Positions 16,274-24,030 of a stretch of DNA of 64,000 nucleotides are shown here, piece after piece (the stretch's first letter is position 1; each line of letters opens with the position of its first letter). The translations under genes were made by a program, and so were the position numbers. This stretch comes from Planctomycetota bacterium (GTDB lineage: Bacteria; Planctomycetota; Planctomycetia; Pirellulales; Pirellulaceae). The notes beneath the pieces are model-generated. The model saw only the letters and a program-made list of their open reading frames with translations, was not told where the DNA came from and ran no database searches. The stretch covers positions 1-64,000 of the forward strand of contig JAPLNL010000040.1 of assembly GCA_026692905.1 (NCBI GenBank), given 5' to 3'.

Positions 16274-17386
16274 ATGACAGAACAAAAAGATACAACGGTC
16301 AATTCACCTCGGGTCTTGTCGATTGATGCCCTTCGCGGATTCGATATGTTTTGGATCATGGGAGGCGATGCGTTTGCCAAGTCACTGCTTGGGCTTACCG
16401 GATTAGCGATCGCACCTGCGTTGACCGCTCAACTGGAGCATGTGGAATGGGAAGGCTTTCGTTTCTACGATTTGATATTTCCACTCTTCCTGTTTCTCGT
16501 CGGATGTGTGTTGCCCTACTCGCTTGAAAAGTATCGAGACACTCCCAATGCAGCCTACTGGCGAATTGCGAAACGAACATTGATGTTGGTGTTATTGGGT
16601 TTGGTTTGCAACCGAATTCTCGACTTCAAGTTTCCTGAGTTACGCATGGCGGGAGTGTTGCAACGCATCGGAATTTGTTACGGTTTTGCTGCCGTAATCT
16701 GTCTTCATTTTCGAGTGCCTGGGCAAGTCATAGCGTTTGTGTCGATTTTGATCGGATACTGGGCGATCCTAACTTATGTTTCAGCGCCGGGTGGAAAAGC
16801 GGGCGATCTAACGCCGGAGGGTAATCTGTGTGGATACCTGGATCGGCAATTTCTCCCGGGCAAAATCAAGAAGGAGTATTATGGTTTTGGCGACAACGAG
16901 GGACTGCTTTCTACGTTGCCCGCGATAGGTACGGCGTTATTGGGAGTTTTGGCTGGAGCATGGCTGAAATCAGGTATCGGCCCATGGACGAAATCCCTAG
17001 GCCTCGCGCTTGTTGGTCTCGTGTGCTTAGCGAGCGGATACGCGTGGGGTATGTCGTTTCCGATCATCAAGATCCTTTGGACCAGCTCCTTCGTCTTGGT
17101 GGCAGGAGGCTGGAGCTTGCTGCTGCTGTCTTTGTTTTATGTTTTGATAGACGTGATCGGCTGGCGAAGCTGGGCCTTTTTTTGGATCGTTATCGGTGCG
17201 AACGCAATTGCAATTTTCGTGGTCCCTAGGTTTGTGGACTTTCAAAAGATGGCAGCCTTCTTTTTAACCGGAGTCGCGGAGTTTGTCGGAGACGGAAAGA
17301 ATCTAGTCTTGGTAACCGGTGCCTTGGCAGCAAAATGGCTGTTTTTGTGGTTTCTTTATCGACAACGTATCTTCCTTAGGCTGTGA
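16274..17386 (+). CDS. NagX-like / heparan-alpha-glucosaminide N-acetyltransferase family membrane protein
   Basis: A 370-residue integral membrane protein from ATG 16274; the open frame reaches back to 16223 but the family begins at RVLSIDALRGFDMFWIMGG. About ten hydrophobic helices follow. Conserved family features are LEHVEWEGFRFYDLIFPLFLFLVG near residue 55 and RMAGVLQRIGICYG near 130. The family (DUF5009, related to human HGSNAT) includes bacterial NagX proteins that acetylate amino sugars across the membrane using cytoplasmic acetyl-CoA. The exact acceptor here is unknown. It is 160 bp upstream of the Cys-rich membrane protein on the same strand, with no evidence that they share a transcript. 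Confidence 0.88.
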   Translation: MTEQKDTTVNSPRVLSIDALRGFDMFWIMGGDAFAKSLLGLTGLAIAPALTAQLEHVEWEGFRFYDLIFPLFLFLVGCVLPYSLEKYRDTPNAAYWRIAKRTLMLVLLGLVCNRILDFKFPELRMAGVLQRIGICYGFAAVICLHFRVPGQVIAFVSILIGYWAILTYVSAPGGKAGDLTPEGNLCGYLDRQFLPGKIKKEYYGFGDNEGLLSTLPAIGTALLGVLAGAWLKSGIGPWTKSLGLALVGLVCLASGYAWGMSFPIIKILWTSSFVLVAGGWSLLLLSLFYVLIDVIGWRSWAFFWIVIGANAIAIFVVPRFVDFQKMAAFFLTGVAEFVGDGKNLVLVTGALAAKWLFLWFLYRQRIFLRL

Positions 17387-17532
17387 AAAGTTTTTTTCGT
17401 GTCATTCGCGTCTTTCATGGTTATCTTCTGACTTTTTCAAAAAAGAAGTGCTTGAGGAACGACCAGAGAACAGACGGATGTGGCCTTGTAGAGCAACAGC
17501 GTTCGATCAAAATCAAGAGTCCTGATTTTTTT

Positions 17533-17539
17533 GAGGAGG
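17533..17539 (+). promoter_or_regulatory. Strong Shine-Dalgarno that fixes the start of the Cys-tail protein
   Basis: GAGGAGG lies 6 bases before ATG 17546. It overlaps the longer open frame that would begin with TTG at 17531, so the ATG is the start. Confidence 0.85.
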
Positions 17540-17545
17540 CAAGCA

Positions 17546-18529
17546 ATGCAAAACTTTACCCATATGTACGGGCCGCTGTTTTTAGCGATTTATGCAGCCA
17601 TCTTTGCTGTTTTCTTCACTGTTTGTTTGGTCGTTCGATCGCAAATCGATCGTGATGACTCGGGGAAACGGCTGGTGCCCGACGTGGATCCCGATCCTTA
17701 CAAGATCGCCTATTTGCGTGGGGGAACGAATGAAGTTCTTCGGTTGGCCAACTTCGAACTGTTTGCAAAACAGGCATTGGAGGAAAAAAAGAGCCGGCTC
17801 AGAGCGACAACTTGGGAGCTCATCCCGGATAAAATCAGTCCGGATACGGTTTCTCCGTTTGCTTGGGAGGCGGGGCAGTATTTCACGAAACCGAGAACAC
17901 CAACAGAAATCTTTCGCTCGGGAATCTCCTCCCATTTTGCAAGCAAAATTCGGGAATGGAACGATTGGATCGAGAATGAGGAGTTGCGGATCAGTCGCGA
18001 AAAGCAGCTAAAGCTAAACGCGATCGCGATTCTCCTTGCCGGAGTGTTCGCAGCCATTGGATTGATCAAAATCATGGTCGCACTTTCGACACACCACAAT
18101 AATGTCGGATTTGCGATCGCGATGCTCATCGGGGGATCGATTGCCATTCTTTTGAATTGTTTGCCTCGACGATTCAACGCGAGAGGTAGGAATTACCTGA
18201 GTGCGATTCAAACGATGCATGGCCAACACCGTCGCGTTTCCAACAACGCCAAATTTCAATCCGAAGAATCGGACGCGTCGAGCGGCAGTTTGGGAATTGC
18301 AAGCAGTGTACCCATGATGGCCATGGGGTTATTCGGAGTCGCTGCACTGCAGGGAAGCTCCTTCGATGGTTTTCGAAAGACTTATCTGAGGTCGGAAGCA
18401 ACGGGTGGGGGATGTGGAGCAAGCTGTGGTGGGGCGGCGAGTTGCGGAGGGAGCGGAACAAGTTGCGGTGGTGGAGCAAGCTGTGGAGGTGGATGCGGCG
18501 GTGGTGGCTGTGGGGGTTGTGGTGGCTGA
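17546..18529 (+). CDS. Membrane protein with Gly/Cys-rich C-terminal tail (TIGR04222-like), putative substrate of the adjacent DUF692 enzyme
   Basis: A 327-residue protein. One membrane helix (residues 10-30) is followed by a soluble domain (31-155) containing YLRGGTNEVLRLANFELF, as in TIGR04222 proteins where YLxGG leads the domain. Two helices follow (about 159-180 and 187-205), possibly a weak one (249-270), and then a tail from residue 287 made almost only of Gly, Cys, Ser and Ala. The tail has eight Cys (290, 294, 300, 307, 313, 317, 322, 325) in CGG and SCGG units. The next genes are a DUF692 enzyme and a small partner protein, an association I recall for this family. DUF692 enzymes modify Cys in peptides, so the tail is the likely target (inference). 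The TGA stop at 18527 falls within the repeat; the same frame continues as GSCGG, a second TGA and GSCG (see 18530-18636). Confidence 0.82.
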   Translation: MQNFTHMYGPLFLAIYAAIFAVFFTVCLVVRSQIDRDDSGKRLVPDVDPDPYKIAYLRGGTNEVLRLANFELFAKQALEEKKSRLRATTWELIPDKISPDTVSPFAWEAGQYFTKPRTPTEIFRSGISSHFASKIREWNDWIENEELRISREKQLKLNAIAILLAGVFAAIGLIKIMVALSTHHNNVGFAIAMLIGGSIAILLNCLPRRFNARGRNYLSAIQTMHGQHRRVSNNAKFQSEESDASSGSLGIASSVPMMAMGLFGVAALQGSSFDGFRKTYLRSEATGGGCGASCGGAASCGGSGTSCGGGASCGGGCGGGGCGGCGG

Positions 18530-18636
18530 GGTAGTTGTGGTGGCTGAGGTAGTTGTGGTGTTGTGTTTTTTCCTCGCTCACGCTTCGGGTTTGCGTACGG
18601 AACCCTTTTTTCTATTGCGGCGCAAGGCAGGTACTG
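18530..18636 (+). other. In-frame continuation of the Cys-rich tail past two TGA codons
   Basis: Directly after the stop codon the same frame reads GSCGG, TGA (18545-18547), GSCGVV and then about 25 more codons to a TGA at 18635-18637, whose last base is the first base of the DUF692 start codon (TGATG). The 18-base unit GGTGGCTGAGGTAGTTGT is present twice in tandem (18521-18538 and 18539-18556), so both early TGA codons are copies of one. In each case TGA stands where the repeat pattern calls for a Cys codon (TGT/TGC). This could be a Cys-to-stop mutation later duplicated, or a recoded UGA. Confidence 0.7.
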
Positions 18637-19461
18637 ATGTGGGGTAACAGTCTACCGAATCTTGGTGTGGGTATTGGGTATCGAGATGTTTACCGGACCG
18701 ACGTATTTCGATATGAGTCCGAGATCGATTTCTTAGAGGTTACGGCGGACCATTTCTTTGATCCTAAGCCGATGACAACTGAATTGCTTCGATTGCTGTC
18801 GGAACGTTTTCCCATTATTCCACATGGACTAGCGCTATCGTTGGGAAGTGCAGAGGGTTTGGATCGATCGTATTTATCAAAACTATCCAAGCTCGTCTAT
18901 CAACTCGACCCGCCGTGGTGGAGCGAGCACATTGCCTTTACAAGAGCGGGTGGAATCGATATCGGCCATCTCACGCCTCTTCCCAAAACGAAGGAGACTT
19001 TGCGGGTGTTGCAACAGAACATCCGGGTTGCCGTCGACACGATCGCAAAGCCATTGATACTCGAGAATATCACGCAGACCATAAGCTTTCCGCAGGACAC
19101 GCTCGATGAGGCTTCGTTCTTGGGCGAGCTTGTCGACGAAAACGATTGCGGCTTACTCTTGGATGTTACCAATTTGTATATCAACTCCATCAATCACCGC
19201 TTCGATCCCTTGGCTGTTCTGCATAGGCTGCCTCCGGATCGGATTGTTCAGTTGCATTTCGTTGGTTACTACGATGATGGGAAAACTCTCATCGACAGTC
19301 ATGCGCACTCAACGAACCCAGAGATTTGGCAACTGCTTGAGGAAGTGATTCAATTCGCGAACGTGCAGGGAGCGATTCTGGAGCGTGACGAGCATTTCCC
19401 TCCTTTTTCTGAATTGCTGCTCGAGCTTGCGCAGATGAGAAAAATCATGTTGCCAGTATGA
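18637..19461 (+). CDS. DUF692 family protein (MNIO, multinuclear non-heme iron oxidative enzyme)
   Basis: A 274-residue protein from ATG 18637 (MWGNSLPNLGVGIGYR is the family start; the open frame reaches back to 18553 with unrelated sequence). DUF692 proteins are TIM barrels binding two or three iron ions. The likely metal ligands are visible: H63 (IPHGLALSLG), E97/H98 (WWSEHIAF), E143/N144 (LENIT), D176/N179 (LLLDVTNLYIN), H207 (QLHFVGY), D220/H222/H224 (DSHAHST) and E249 (LERDEHFPPF). Known members (MbnB, TglH, ChrH) install modifications on Cys or other residues of ribosomal peptides, usually with a partner protein for recognition. Both a Cys-rich candidate substrate (upstream) and a small partner (downstream) are adjacent. 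The start codon overlaps the end of the read-through frame of the substrate gene, suggesting ancestral translational coupling. Confidence 0.93.
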   Translation: MWGNSLPNLGVGIGYRDVYRTDVFRYESEIDFLEVTADHFFDPKPMTTELLRLLSERFPIIPHGLALSLGSAEGLDRSYLSKLSKLVYQLDPPWWSEHIAFTRAGGIDIGHLTPLPKTKETLRVLQQNIRVAVDTIAKPLILENITQTISFPQDTLDEASFLGELVDENDCGLLLDVTNLYINSINHRFDPLAVLHRLPPDRIVQLHFVGYYDDGKTLIDSHAHSTNPEIWQLLEEVIQFANVQGAILERDEHFPPFSELLLELAQMRKIMLPV

Positions 19462-19489
19462 GGCAATTGTGAGGCAACCGAGGTCCACG

Positions 19490-20002
19490 ATGGCACAAGA
19501 AGATGATTCGTTGCGGCAAATCCAAGTTGAGATTGCGCGTGTTCTTACGGAATCGAGAACAGCGCCTATCGATTGTGGTTCATTGACGCTCAGCGCGAGT
19601 GATCTTGAGCAGAGCAGAGAAACGCTCATTCGAAAAAGGATATCGCAAACACGGCAGCTATTGCCGCGAACCGCGCTGGCGATGGGGCTGGATTTCAACA
19701 GCATTTTTCGCGAGTTCGCCGCGACGCACCATTTCAATGGGAGCAACGCGATTGCAATGGATGCCATAGCGCTCGCTCGATGGTTAAGCGAAACGGAGAT
19801 AGCGATGCCTTGGGTTGGGCAGTTAGCGTTGTGGGAATCGATGGACTGCTATTGGTCGACCGCTAAGATTTACGTGAAGTTTTTTCGACTTCAGTATGAC
19901 TTCACGATCCCCTTTGAGTCTGGGATGCCGAGAAAGCGGAGGAGCTTCTGGTGTTGTTGGCGAGTTTTTGCCTGGTCGCGAAAACGGAGGTTATTTGGTT
20001 AA
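19490..20002 (+). CDS. Small partner protein of the DUF692 enzyme
   Basis: A 170-residue protein from ATG 19490 (GAGG 6 bases upstream; a GTG at 19469 is possible). The region 45-130 (RKRISQTRQLLPRTALAMG, IFREFAATHHFNGSNAIAMDAIALARWLSE, LALWESMDCYW) follows the pattern of partner proteins encoded next to DUF692 enzymes. In these, a helical domain has 'LP-(T/R)xxxG', 'F-EFA' and 'ALxFAxWL' and a 'LAxxEx' helix. Such partners (HvfC/TglI-like and actinobacterial equivalents) bind the precursor. The C-terminal 25 residues are strongly basic and aromatic (RKRRSFWCCWRVFAWSRKRR). It starts 28 bp after the enzyme gene, so it is in the same operon. The family assignment is by pattern and position. Confidence 0.75.
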   Translation: MAQEDDSLRQIQVEIARVLTESRTAPIDCGSLTLSASDLEQSRETLIRKRISQTRQLLPRTALAMGLDFNSIFREFAATHHFNGSNAIAMDAIALARWLSETEIAMPWVGQLALWESMDCYWSTAKIYVKFFRLQYDFTIPFESGMPRKRRSFWCCWRVFAWSRKRRLFG

Positions 20003-20069
20003 TGCAGGACTAATACTAGGCTATAATTGTCTTGGAATTGGCGGCCGAGAAAAACGGGGGAGCTCCGAA

Positions 20070-20305
20070 ATGTTGCAGTTTGAAAAAAATCCATTTCCAG
20101 GCATGAACCCTTGGATGGAATCACATTGGGGTGACGTCCATACGCGACTTACGATGTATTCTTGCGACGCAATCCAGCGTCAACTGCCGGCGGATTTGCA
20201 TGCGAGAGTCGAAGAGTACCTCTCGACTATTCGGTGCCGCCCGAAATCGCACTTGAGGCGGAAGATCAAGTTTGGATTCAAGATTGGCTGAGCACGCAAG
20301 CGTAG
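20070..20305 (+). pseudogene. DUF4058 protein, N-terminal fragment with frameshift
   Basis: The start (ATG 20070) encodes FEKNPFPGMNPWMESHWGDVHTRL and QLPADLHARVEEYLS, the opening of DUF4058 proteins, which normally run to about 250 residues. After codon 51 the frame turns into unlikely sequence, whereas the +2 frame continues sensibly (DYSVPPEIALEAEDQVW, then a stop at 20303-20305). A one- or two-base shift near 20220 is the simplest reading. The remaining 170 residues are missing. The fragment meets another truncated gene on the opposite strand at 20401. Confidence 0.75.
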
Positions 20306-20400
20306 GGACGTTGCCCTGTGGCGAGTCGCTTCCGGCAGAAACGACCCACGGTGGTCCAGCCTTTGCGAGCTGGTTGGTCACGAAGTACGAAGTTCGTTCC

Positions 20401-20808
20401 TCAGGACCTGCCATACGGCTTCTCAGTTTCCTTGCTCCATCGCACGACGTCTTTCTCAGCGACCAACGATGGGCCGGAGCCATGCAATAGAAAATCGCAT
20501 TCGGCAAAAGCGGCCTTTAGGTCTTCGGCGTCCTTGACGATTTTGACTTTGGGAAACCGCGATTGCAACAGGGACTCGACACCATTGCCGATATTGCTCG
20601 GCCACAACCGCACCTCGGCCTCAGGATAGTGCTTTTCCAAAATTGCAAGCACGCCGGGCGTGTGCGCGATGTCGCCGATATTGACCGTTTGCCACGATGA
20701 ACGCAGCAAGATTCTCGGAGCTCGCGCACCAACCGCGAGAGCGGAGCCAGAACCACATGCGGCGATGGATGCGAGCAAGGTCGAATGGAGGAAGTCTCGG
20801 CGTTTCAT
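20401..20808 (-). pseudogene. Exported polysaccharide pyruvyl transferase family protein, truncated
   Basis: From ATG 20808 it has a twin-arginine signal ([18 protein letters not shown]) and then the N-terminal part of a polysaccharide pyruvyl transferase-type glycosyltransferase fold ([48 protein letters not shown]). The protein stops after 135 residues at KPYGRS; complete relatives are about 350-430 residues. It therefore lacks the C-terminal half and is probably non-functional. A TTG two codons upstream is not needed as a start. It faces the DUF4058 fragment tail to tail. Confidence 0.75.
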
Positions 20809-20837
20809 TTGCAATCAATTCTCTTAGCGATGGTCGA

Positions 20838-20896
20838 AGTGTCGCACAATTGTCCTCAATTGTAGCCCAAAACTAGTGAGTTAACCCTACCGAGCT
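20838..20896. repeat. Repeat with CACAATTGTCCTCAATTGT hairpin (family 6)
   Basis: The hairpin core ACAATTGTCCTCAATTGT is at 20846-20863, followed by a conserved tail ending ACCCTACCGAGC. The same hairpin with a similar tail occurs at 43478-43540. The core resembles the end hairpins of family 4. Confidence 0.75.
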
Positions 20897-20908
20897 ACTC
20901 CGAACCAT

Positions 20909-21826
20909 TCACCCAGACACAGCGACTCTCGCAGCTGCTAAGTCCCACAACGCATTTCCTACGCTTTTGAAAACGTGGACCTTTCCTCGAAGTTGCGTCT
21001 CGTCGATGTTTTCGAGGCCAATCATTTGACTTGCCCGAATGCCTGCTGCTAGTAAATCCCCTGCTTCGTGCATGGCCCCCTCAACGGTATCCACAACGAT
21101 GGAACCCTCGGCTCTAGAAACGATCTCGGAAGACAGCTCTGCCATATCGGCGCGATATGCTCCTACCGCCACGAAGAGCACCCTCGTTTGCCGATCCTTC
21201 GATACCATAGAATCCTGGATGAAGGGTGCTTGGCTGCTGGTCGCAGTAATGACCACTTGGGACTTTGCAATCGCATGATTTAGATCCCGTCCGAGCTCGA
21301 TCTGGCAACCAAGATTCTTCATGTTGTTGACGATGGCCTGGGCCGAAGACTCGTTGCGGGCATAGAGATGTATTTGGCTGGTCGGTTTCCATTCGAAGAT
21401 TGCTTCGATATGCGATTTCGCTTGAACACCTGATCCGCAAACCGAAAAGACATTCGCGTCTTGGTAGCCCATCCGCTGAATAGCTACGAGCGACAAAGCA
21501 GCCGTTCGCATGGCCGTCACTGTTGAACCATCAAGCTGCAGGATTCGTTCGCCGTCGGATCGCCGGATGAGAATCACCTCCCCCTGGATCGTGGGCAAAC
21601 CAATTTTAGGATTGGAGCGGTGGAGTGTCACCAGCTTGTTCAGTAACCAAGTATCATCGTAGGCAGGCATGACCAATAGGCAGTCCGAGTCATTCCACGC
21701 CATCACAATTCGTTCAGGTGCGAACGCAAGACCGAGTTTTTTTAGTACAAGTATTCGGTCAATCTCTTGGGCGATAGATTGGTAGGAAAGGAGCCCTCGC
21801 GTTTGGACTGCATCATAGACCTTCAT
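20909..21826 (-). CDS. Ornithine cyclodeaminase / mu-crystallin family protein
   Basis: A 305-residue cytoplasmic NAD(P)-dependent enzyme. An N-terminal substrate domain contains MPAYDDTWLLNKLVTLHRSN and GSTVTAMRTAALSLVA. The latter carries the Arg (TAMRT-A) that holds the substrate carboxylate in this family. A Rossmann domain begins VFSVCGSGVQAKSHIEA (GxGxQ). A conserved loop, VGAYRADMAELSSE, corresponds to the 'GSxxPxxxELD' region with the catalytic Asp position apparently replaced (AELSS and not RELD). The usual reactions are ornithine to proline plus ammonia, reduction of ketimines such as pyrroline-2-carboxylate, or alanine dehydrogenase activity; which one applies cannot be decided. 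It stands alone on its strand. Confidence 0.88.
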   Translation of the reverse strand: MKVYDAVQTRGLLSYQSIAQEIDRILVLKKLGLAFAPERIVMAWNDSDCLLVMPAYDDTWLLNKLVTLHRSNPKIGLPTIQGEVILIRRSDGERILQLDGSTVTAMRTAALSLVAIQRMGYQDANVFSVCGSGVQAKSHIEAIFEWKPTSQIHLYARNESSAQAIVNNMKNLGCQIELGRDLNHAIAKSQVVITATSSQAPFIQDSMVSKDRQTRVLFVAVGAYRADMAELSSEIVSRAEGSIVVDTVEGAMHEAGDLLAAGIRASQMIGLENIDETQLRGKVHVFKSVGNALWDLAAARVAVSG

Positions 21827-21965
21827 TTGCGATGCCCAATGAAAAGAGAGAGCGATTTGCCAATGAGTCCGTTAAATTTGCCCGTCGCTTCACCATTGTA
21901 GCCGCATCTGTTCAATTCTGCGAGCTTTGCGTTGCTCCCTTAGGCACCAGAGTAGAACGATGTCC

Positions 21966-22139
21966 TCAATGGTCCATAATCTTCAGAGTAGCCAAATGCT
22001 CGTCCATCTCTTTCATGTCTTTAGCGGCATCACCCTCGAAAAGAATGTGCATCATGGTCAGGACTTTTTCGTCGTGAACGAAACCGTAGATCACGCCACC
22101 GGCATCTTGTTGATTTTCCAACTTGATCAGCAATTTCAT
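21966..22139 (-). CDS. Small hypothetical protein
   Basis: From ATG 22139, with GAGGG about 6 bases upstream, the frame gives 57 residues (MKLLIKLENQQDAGGVIYGF, then HDEKVLTMMHILFEGDAAKDM and a charged end). A longer open frame to 22241 adds residues that look random. The sequence has a regular strand-turn-strand-helix pattern and good codon use, consistent with a small folded protein. No family was recognised. The stretch 22140-22595 upstream holds no gene or repeat that I can see. Confidence 0.5.
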   Translation of the reverse strand: MKLLIKLENQQDAGGVIYGFVHDEKVLTMMHILFEGDAAKDMKEMDEHLATLKIMDH

Positions 22140-22595
22140 TTGTGTCCCTCGTAACCCATTCCATTCGATGGGCTCAGGTTTACCACGGTTCACAATCTTT
22201 ATCTTGAATGACTTTACGCTGCCACTGCTGAAGCTCGACAAGAACTTTCCAACATCCTAGTGCCAATAACACGATGATGTGCGAGTAGGTAAAGCTGAAC
22301 CGCATTTTTCTTTACGATCATTTGTGCCAGATGGATTTCGTTTTGGGTACGAAACTGGAGTGTCTTCTTGGCCAACATTGCGGTGTAGGTGGTTCATCAA
22401 GAATTAAACGCTACAGGTGGAGCCTTGAATCTCAATACACCTTTCGGGTTTAAGGAAGACAGACGAAGAAGTCCTCTCAAGTTCGAGCATCTTAGCTCAA
22501 AAGCCTTCGGCACTTGGTCGCAATCGACCTCTTTTCGAGGTGTTTTTTGCAGGCTTCGACAAAGATTGTTGGAATTCGAAGCTTGAGAGACGAAC

Positions 22596-22625
22596 GAAAA
22601 ACGGCAAGAGCTAAGCTCCTGCCGT
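22596..22625 (-). terminator. Rho-independent terminator after the lipoprotein gene
   Basis: On the reverse strand, ACGGCAGGAGC-TTA-GCTCTTGCCGT is a near-perfect stem with a 3-base loop followed by TTTTTC. It lies about 85 bp after the stop of the lipoprotein gene. Confidence 0.8.
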
Positions 22626-22673
22626 GCTTGGATGCAATGATTTGTTTGAGGATTCCCACTCCATAGACAGGCT

Positions 22674-22714
22674 GGAAGCCTATCCCACTAGTGTGGAAGC
22701 CTATCCCACTAGTA
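22674..22714. repeat. 21-bp tandem duplication
   Basis: GGAAGCCTATCCCACTAGTG is present twice in a row (22674-22694 and 22695-22714). The second copy overlaps the last codons and stop of the lipoprotein gene (stop at 22709). Confidence 0.8.
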
Positions 22715-23281
22715 AGGGCTGGATGCACCAGTCTCTGGATCGCCAACCATGTGGAAGTGGTTATGGTCGATGTAGATAACTTCGATGCTTTCCTTGTCTT
22801 CCAGCGTGTACGGAACAGGCCAGCCGTTGATGGTCTTTTCCTCGAAGTACACGGTGCACTTGTAGTGTGCGTGGTGTAGTTGAGCAAAGCCAATCAAAGG
22901 AATGAACCGTGGGTCATCGATGTAGTCCGCCATCTTTTCCTTGACGATGCGAACTCGATTGCGTTGCTTTTCGTAGAGCAATGGAATTCCGCCTCGTAAT
23001 GGTCGAGCCTTTTCGAGAGCATGGATGACTTCGTCATCGCTCGGAGGATCGATTGCAGCAACGGGTCCGCCCGCAGTGAACGGGCCCATGATTGGGACAC
23101 GAGCATAACGCTCATGCACATGGAACTGGATTTCCTCGTTGTCTTGCAACAACGGACTAATCGGAATTGGAACGCCCAAGGGCCCAAGTCCGAAATTGGA
23201 AAGGGCGATGCAACCCGTCTGCGAGCCAAGCGCAGCAAGTAGAAGTAGAGTCGTAATTCTTTTGAAACGCTTGCAGGACAT
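22709..23281 (-). CDS. Putative lipoprotein
   Basis: A 190-residue protein whose signal peptide ends in a lipobox (LGSQTGC, Cys about residue 24), so it is probably a lipid-anchored envelope protein. The mature part has a Pro-rich segment (PLGVPIPISPLLQDN) and FHVHERYARVPIMGPFT. The C-terminal half is His- and Tyr-rich (FAQLHHAHYKCTVYFEEKT; IEVIYIDHNHFHMVGDPE) and might bind a metal, but no known domain was recognised. It is transcribed alone, with a terminator at 22596-22625. Confidence 0.75.
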   Translation of the reverse strand: MSCKRFKRITTLLLLAALGSQTGCIALSNFGLGPLGVPIPISPLLQDNEEIQFHVHERYARVPIMGPFTAGGPVAAIDPPSDDEVIHALEKARPLRGGIPLLYEKQRNRVRIVKEKMADYIDDPRFIPLIGFAQLHHAHYKCTVYFEEKTINGWPVPYTLEDKESIEVIYIDHNHFHMVGDPETGASSPY

Positions 23282-23490
23282 CGTATAAACCCTTCTCGTG
23301 TCGGAGACGACTATTCGTCGAACACTGGTGTTTTCGGTCGGTGAGGTGTTAAGACTTGCGGATTTTTCCGTCTACAACGAAAATTCCTTCCAAACGTAGT
23401 GCTGGCATTCCATGGTTCAATCATTTGGCTTGCCAGAACAGCCCGGCTCCAATAACTTTTACAGCCATCGGGCGGGTAAGACCACCGCTA

Positions 23491-23630
23491 CAAACATCTT
23501 TGCAATGCCAAGTCCAGTTCAGACCTTGGGGAGGGCGATGCTCCTGCCGAGCCAGCGGTAAAAAGGTTCGGCAGGAGCCTCACCCTCCCGAGCAATGAAT
23601 TGATTAGGTAAACTCGCTGAAACATGTTTG
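23491..23630. repeat. Palindromic repeat family 1, copy 2
   Basis: Starts CAAACATCTTTGCAATG and ends AAACATGTTT; hairpin arms at about 23529-23553 and 23567-23589. The intergenic stretch 23282-23692 holds this repeat and no gene. Confidence 0.85.
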
Positions 23631-23692
23631 GAGCATTAGCCTCGCCGTCCCGTTAACTTCACCCCCTGTAACCAACTAGAAACACTGCACGA

Positions 23693-24004
23693 ATGCCACA
23701 ACTTTCCCACATGGTGTACTTCACCCTCCAGGATGACTCTGAAGCCAAGATTTCGGAGCTGCTGAATGCTTGCAAAAAATACTTGGTCGACCATCCTGGA
23801 GTTACCTATTTTTCGGTAGGAACACTGAATCAAGAGCTAGCAAGACCCGTCAACGACCGCGGTTATCAAGTTACGCTCAACGTCGTTTTCGATAGCCGAG
23901 AATCCCACGACTTGTATCAAGTCGCTCCACGGCATCTTGAATTCATCGCAGAGCAAAAGCCGAATTGGAAGCAAGTTCGCATATTTGATTCCGACCTTGT
24001 CTAA
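23693..24004 (+). CDS. Dabb (stress-responsive alpha/beta barrel) domain protein
   Basis: A 103-residue protein that fills a single Dabb domain. LSHMVYFTLQDDSEAKISELLNACKKYL is strand 1 and helix 1, HPGVTYFSVGTL strand 2, YQVTLNVVFDSRESHDLYQVAPRHLEFI strand 3 and the following helix, and VRIFD the last strand. Such dimeric ferredoxin-like barrels occur in stress proteins and in small monooxygenases or cyclases; the function here is unknown. It is 26 bp upstream of trpC on the same strand, so the two are likely co-transcribed. Confidence 0.88.
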   Translation: MPQLSHMVYFTLQDDSEAKISELLNACKKYLVDHPGVTYFSVGTLNQELARPVNDRGYQVTLNVVFDSRESHDLYQVAPRHLEFIAEQKPNWKQVRIFDSDLV

Positions 24005-24030
24005 TCGCTTCGAAACAACGGTACCTTAAC

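Noticed and set aside
17387-17545. Possible small gene between the NagX-like gene and the Cys-tail gene
   Set aside because: Only short frames without ribosome binding sites are present; the stretch is most likely the promoter of the MNIO operon.
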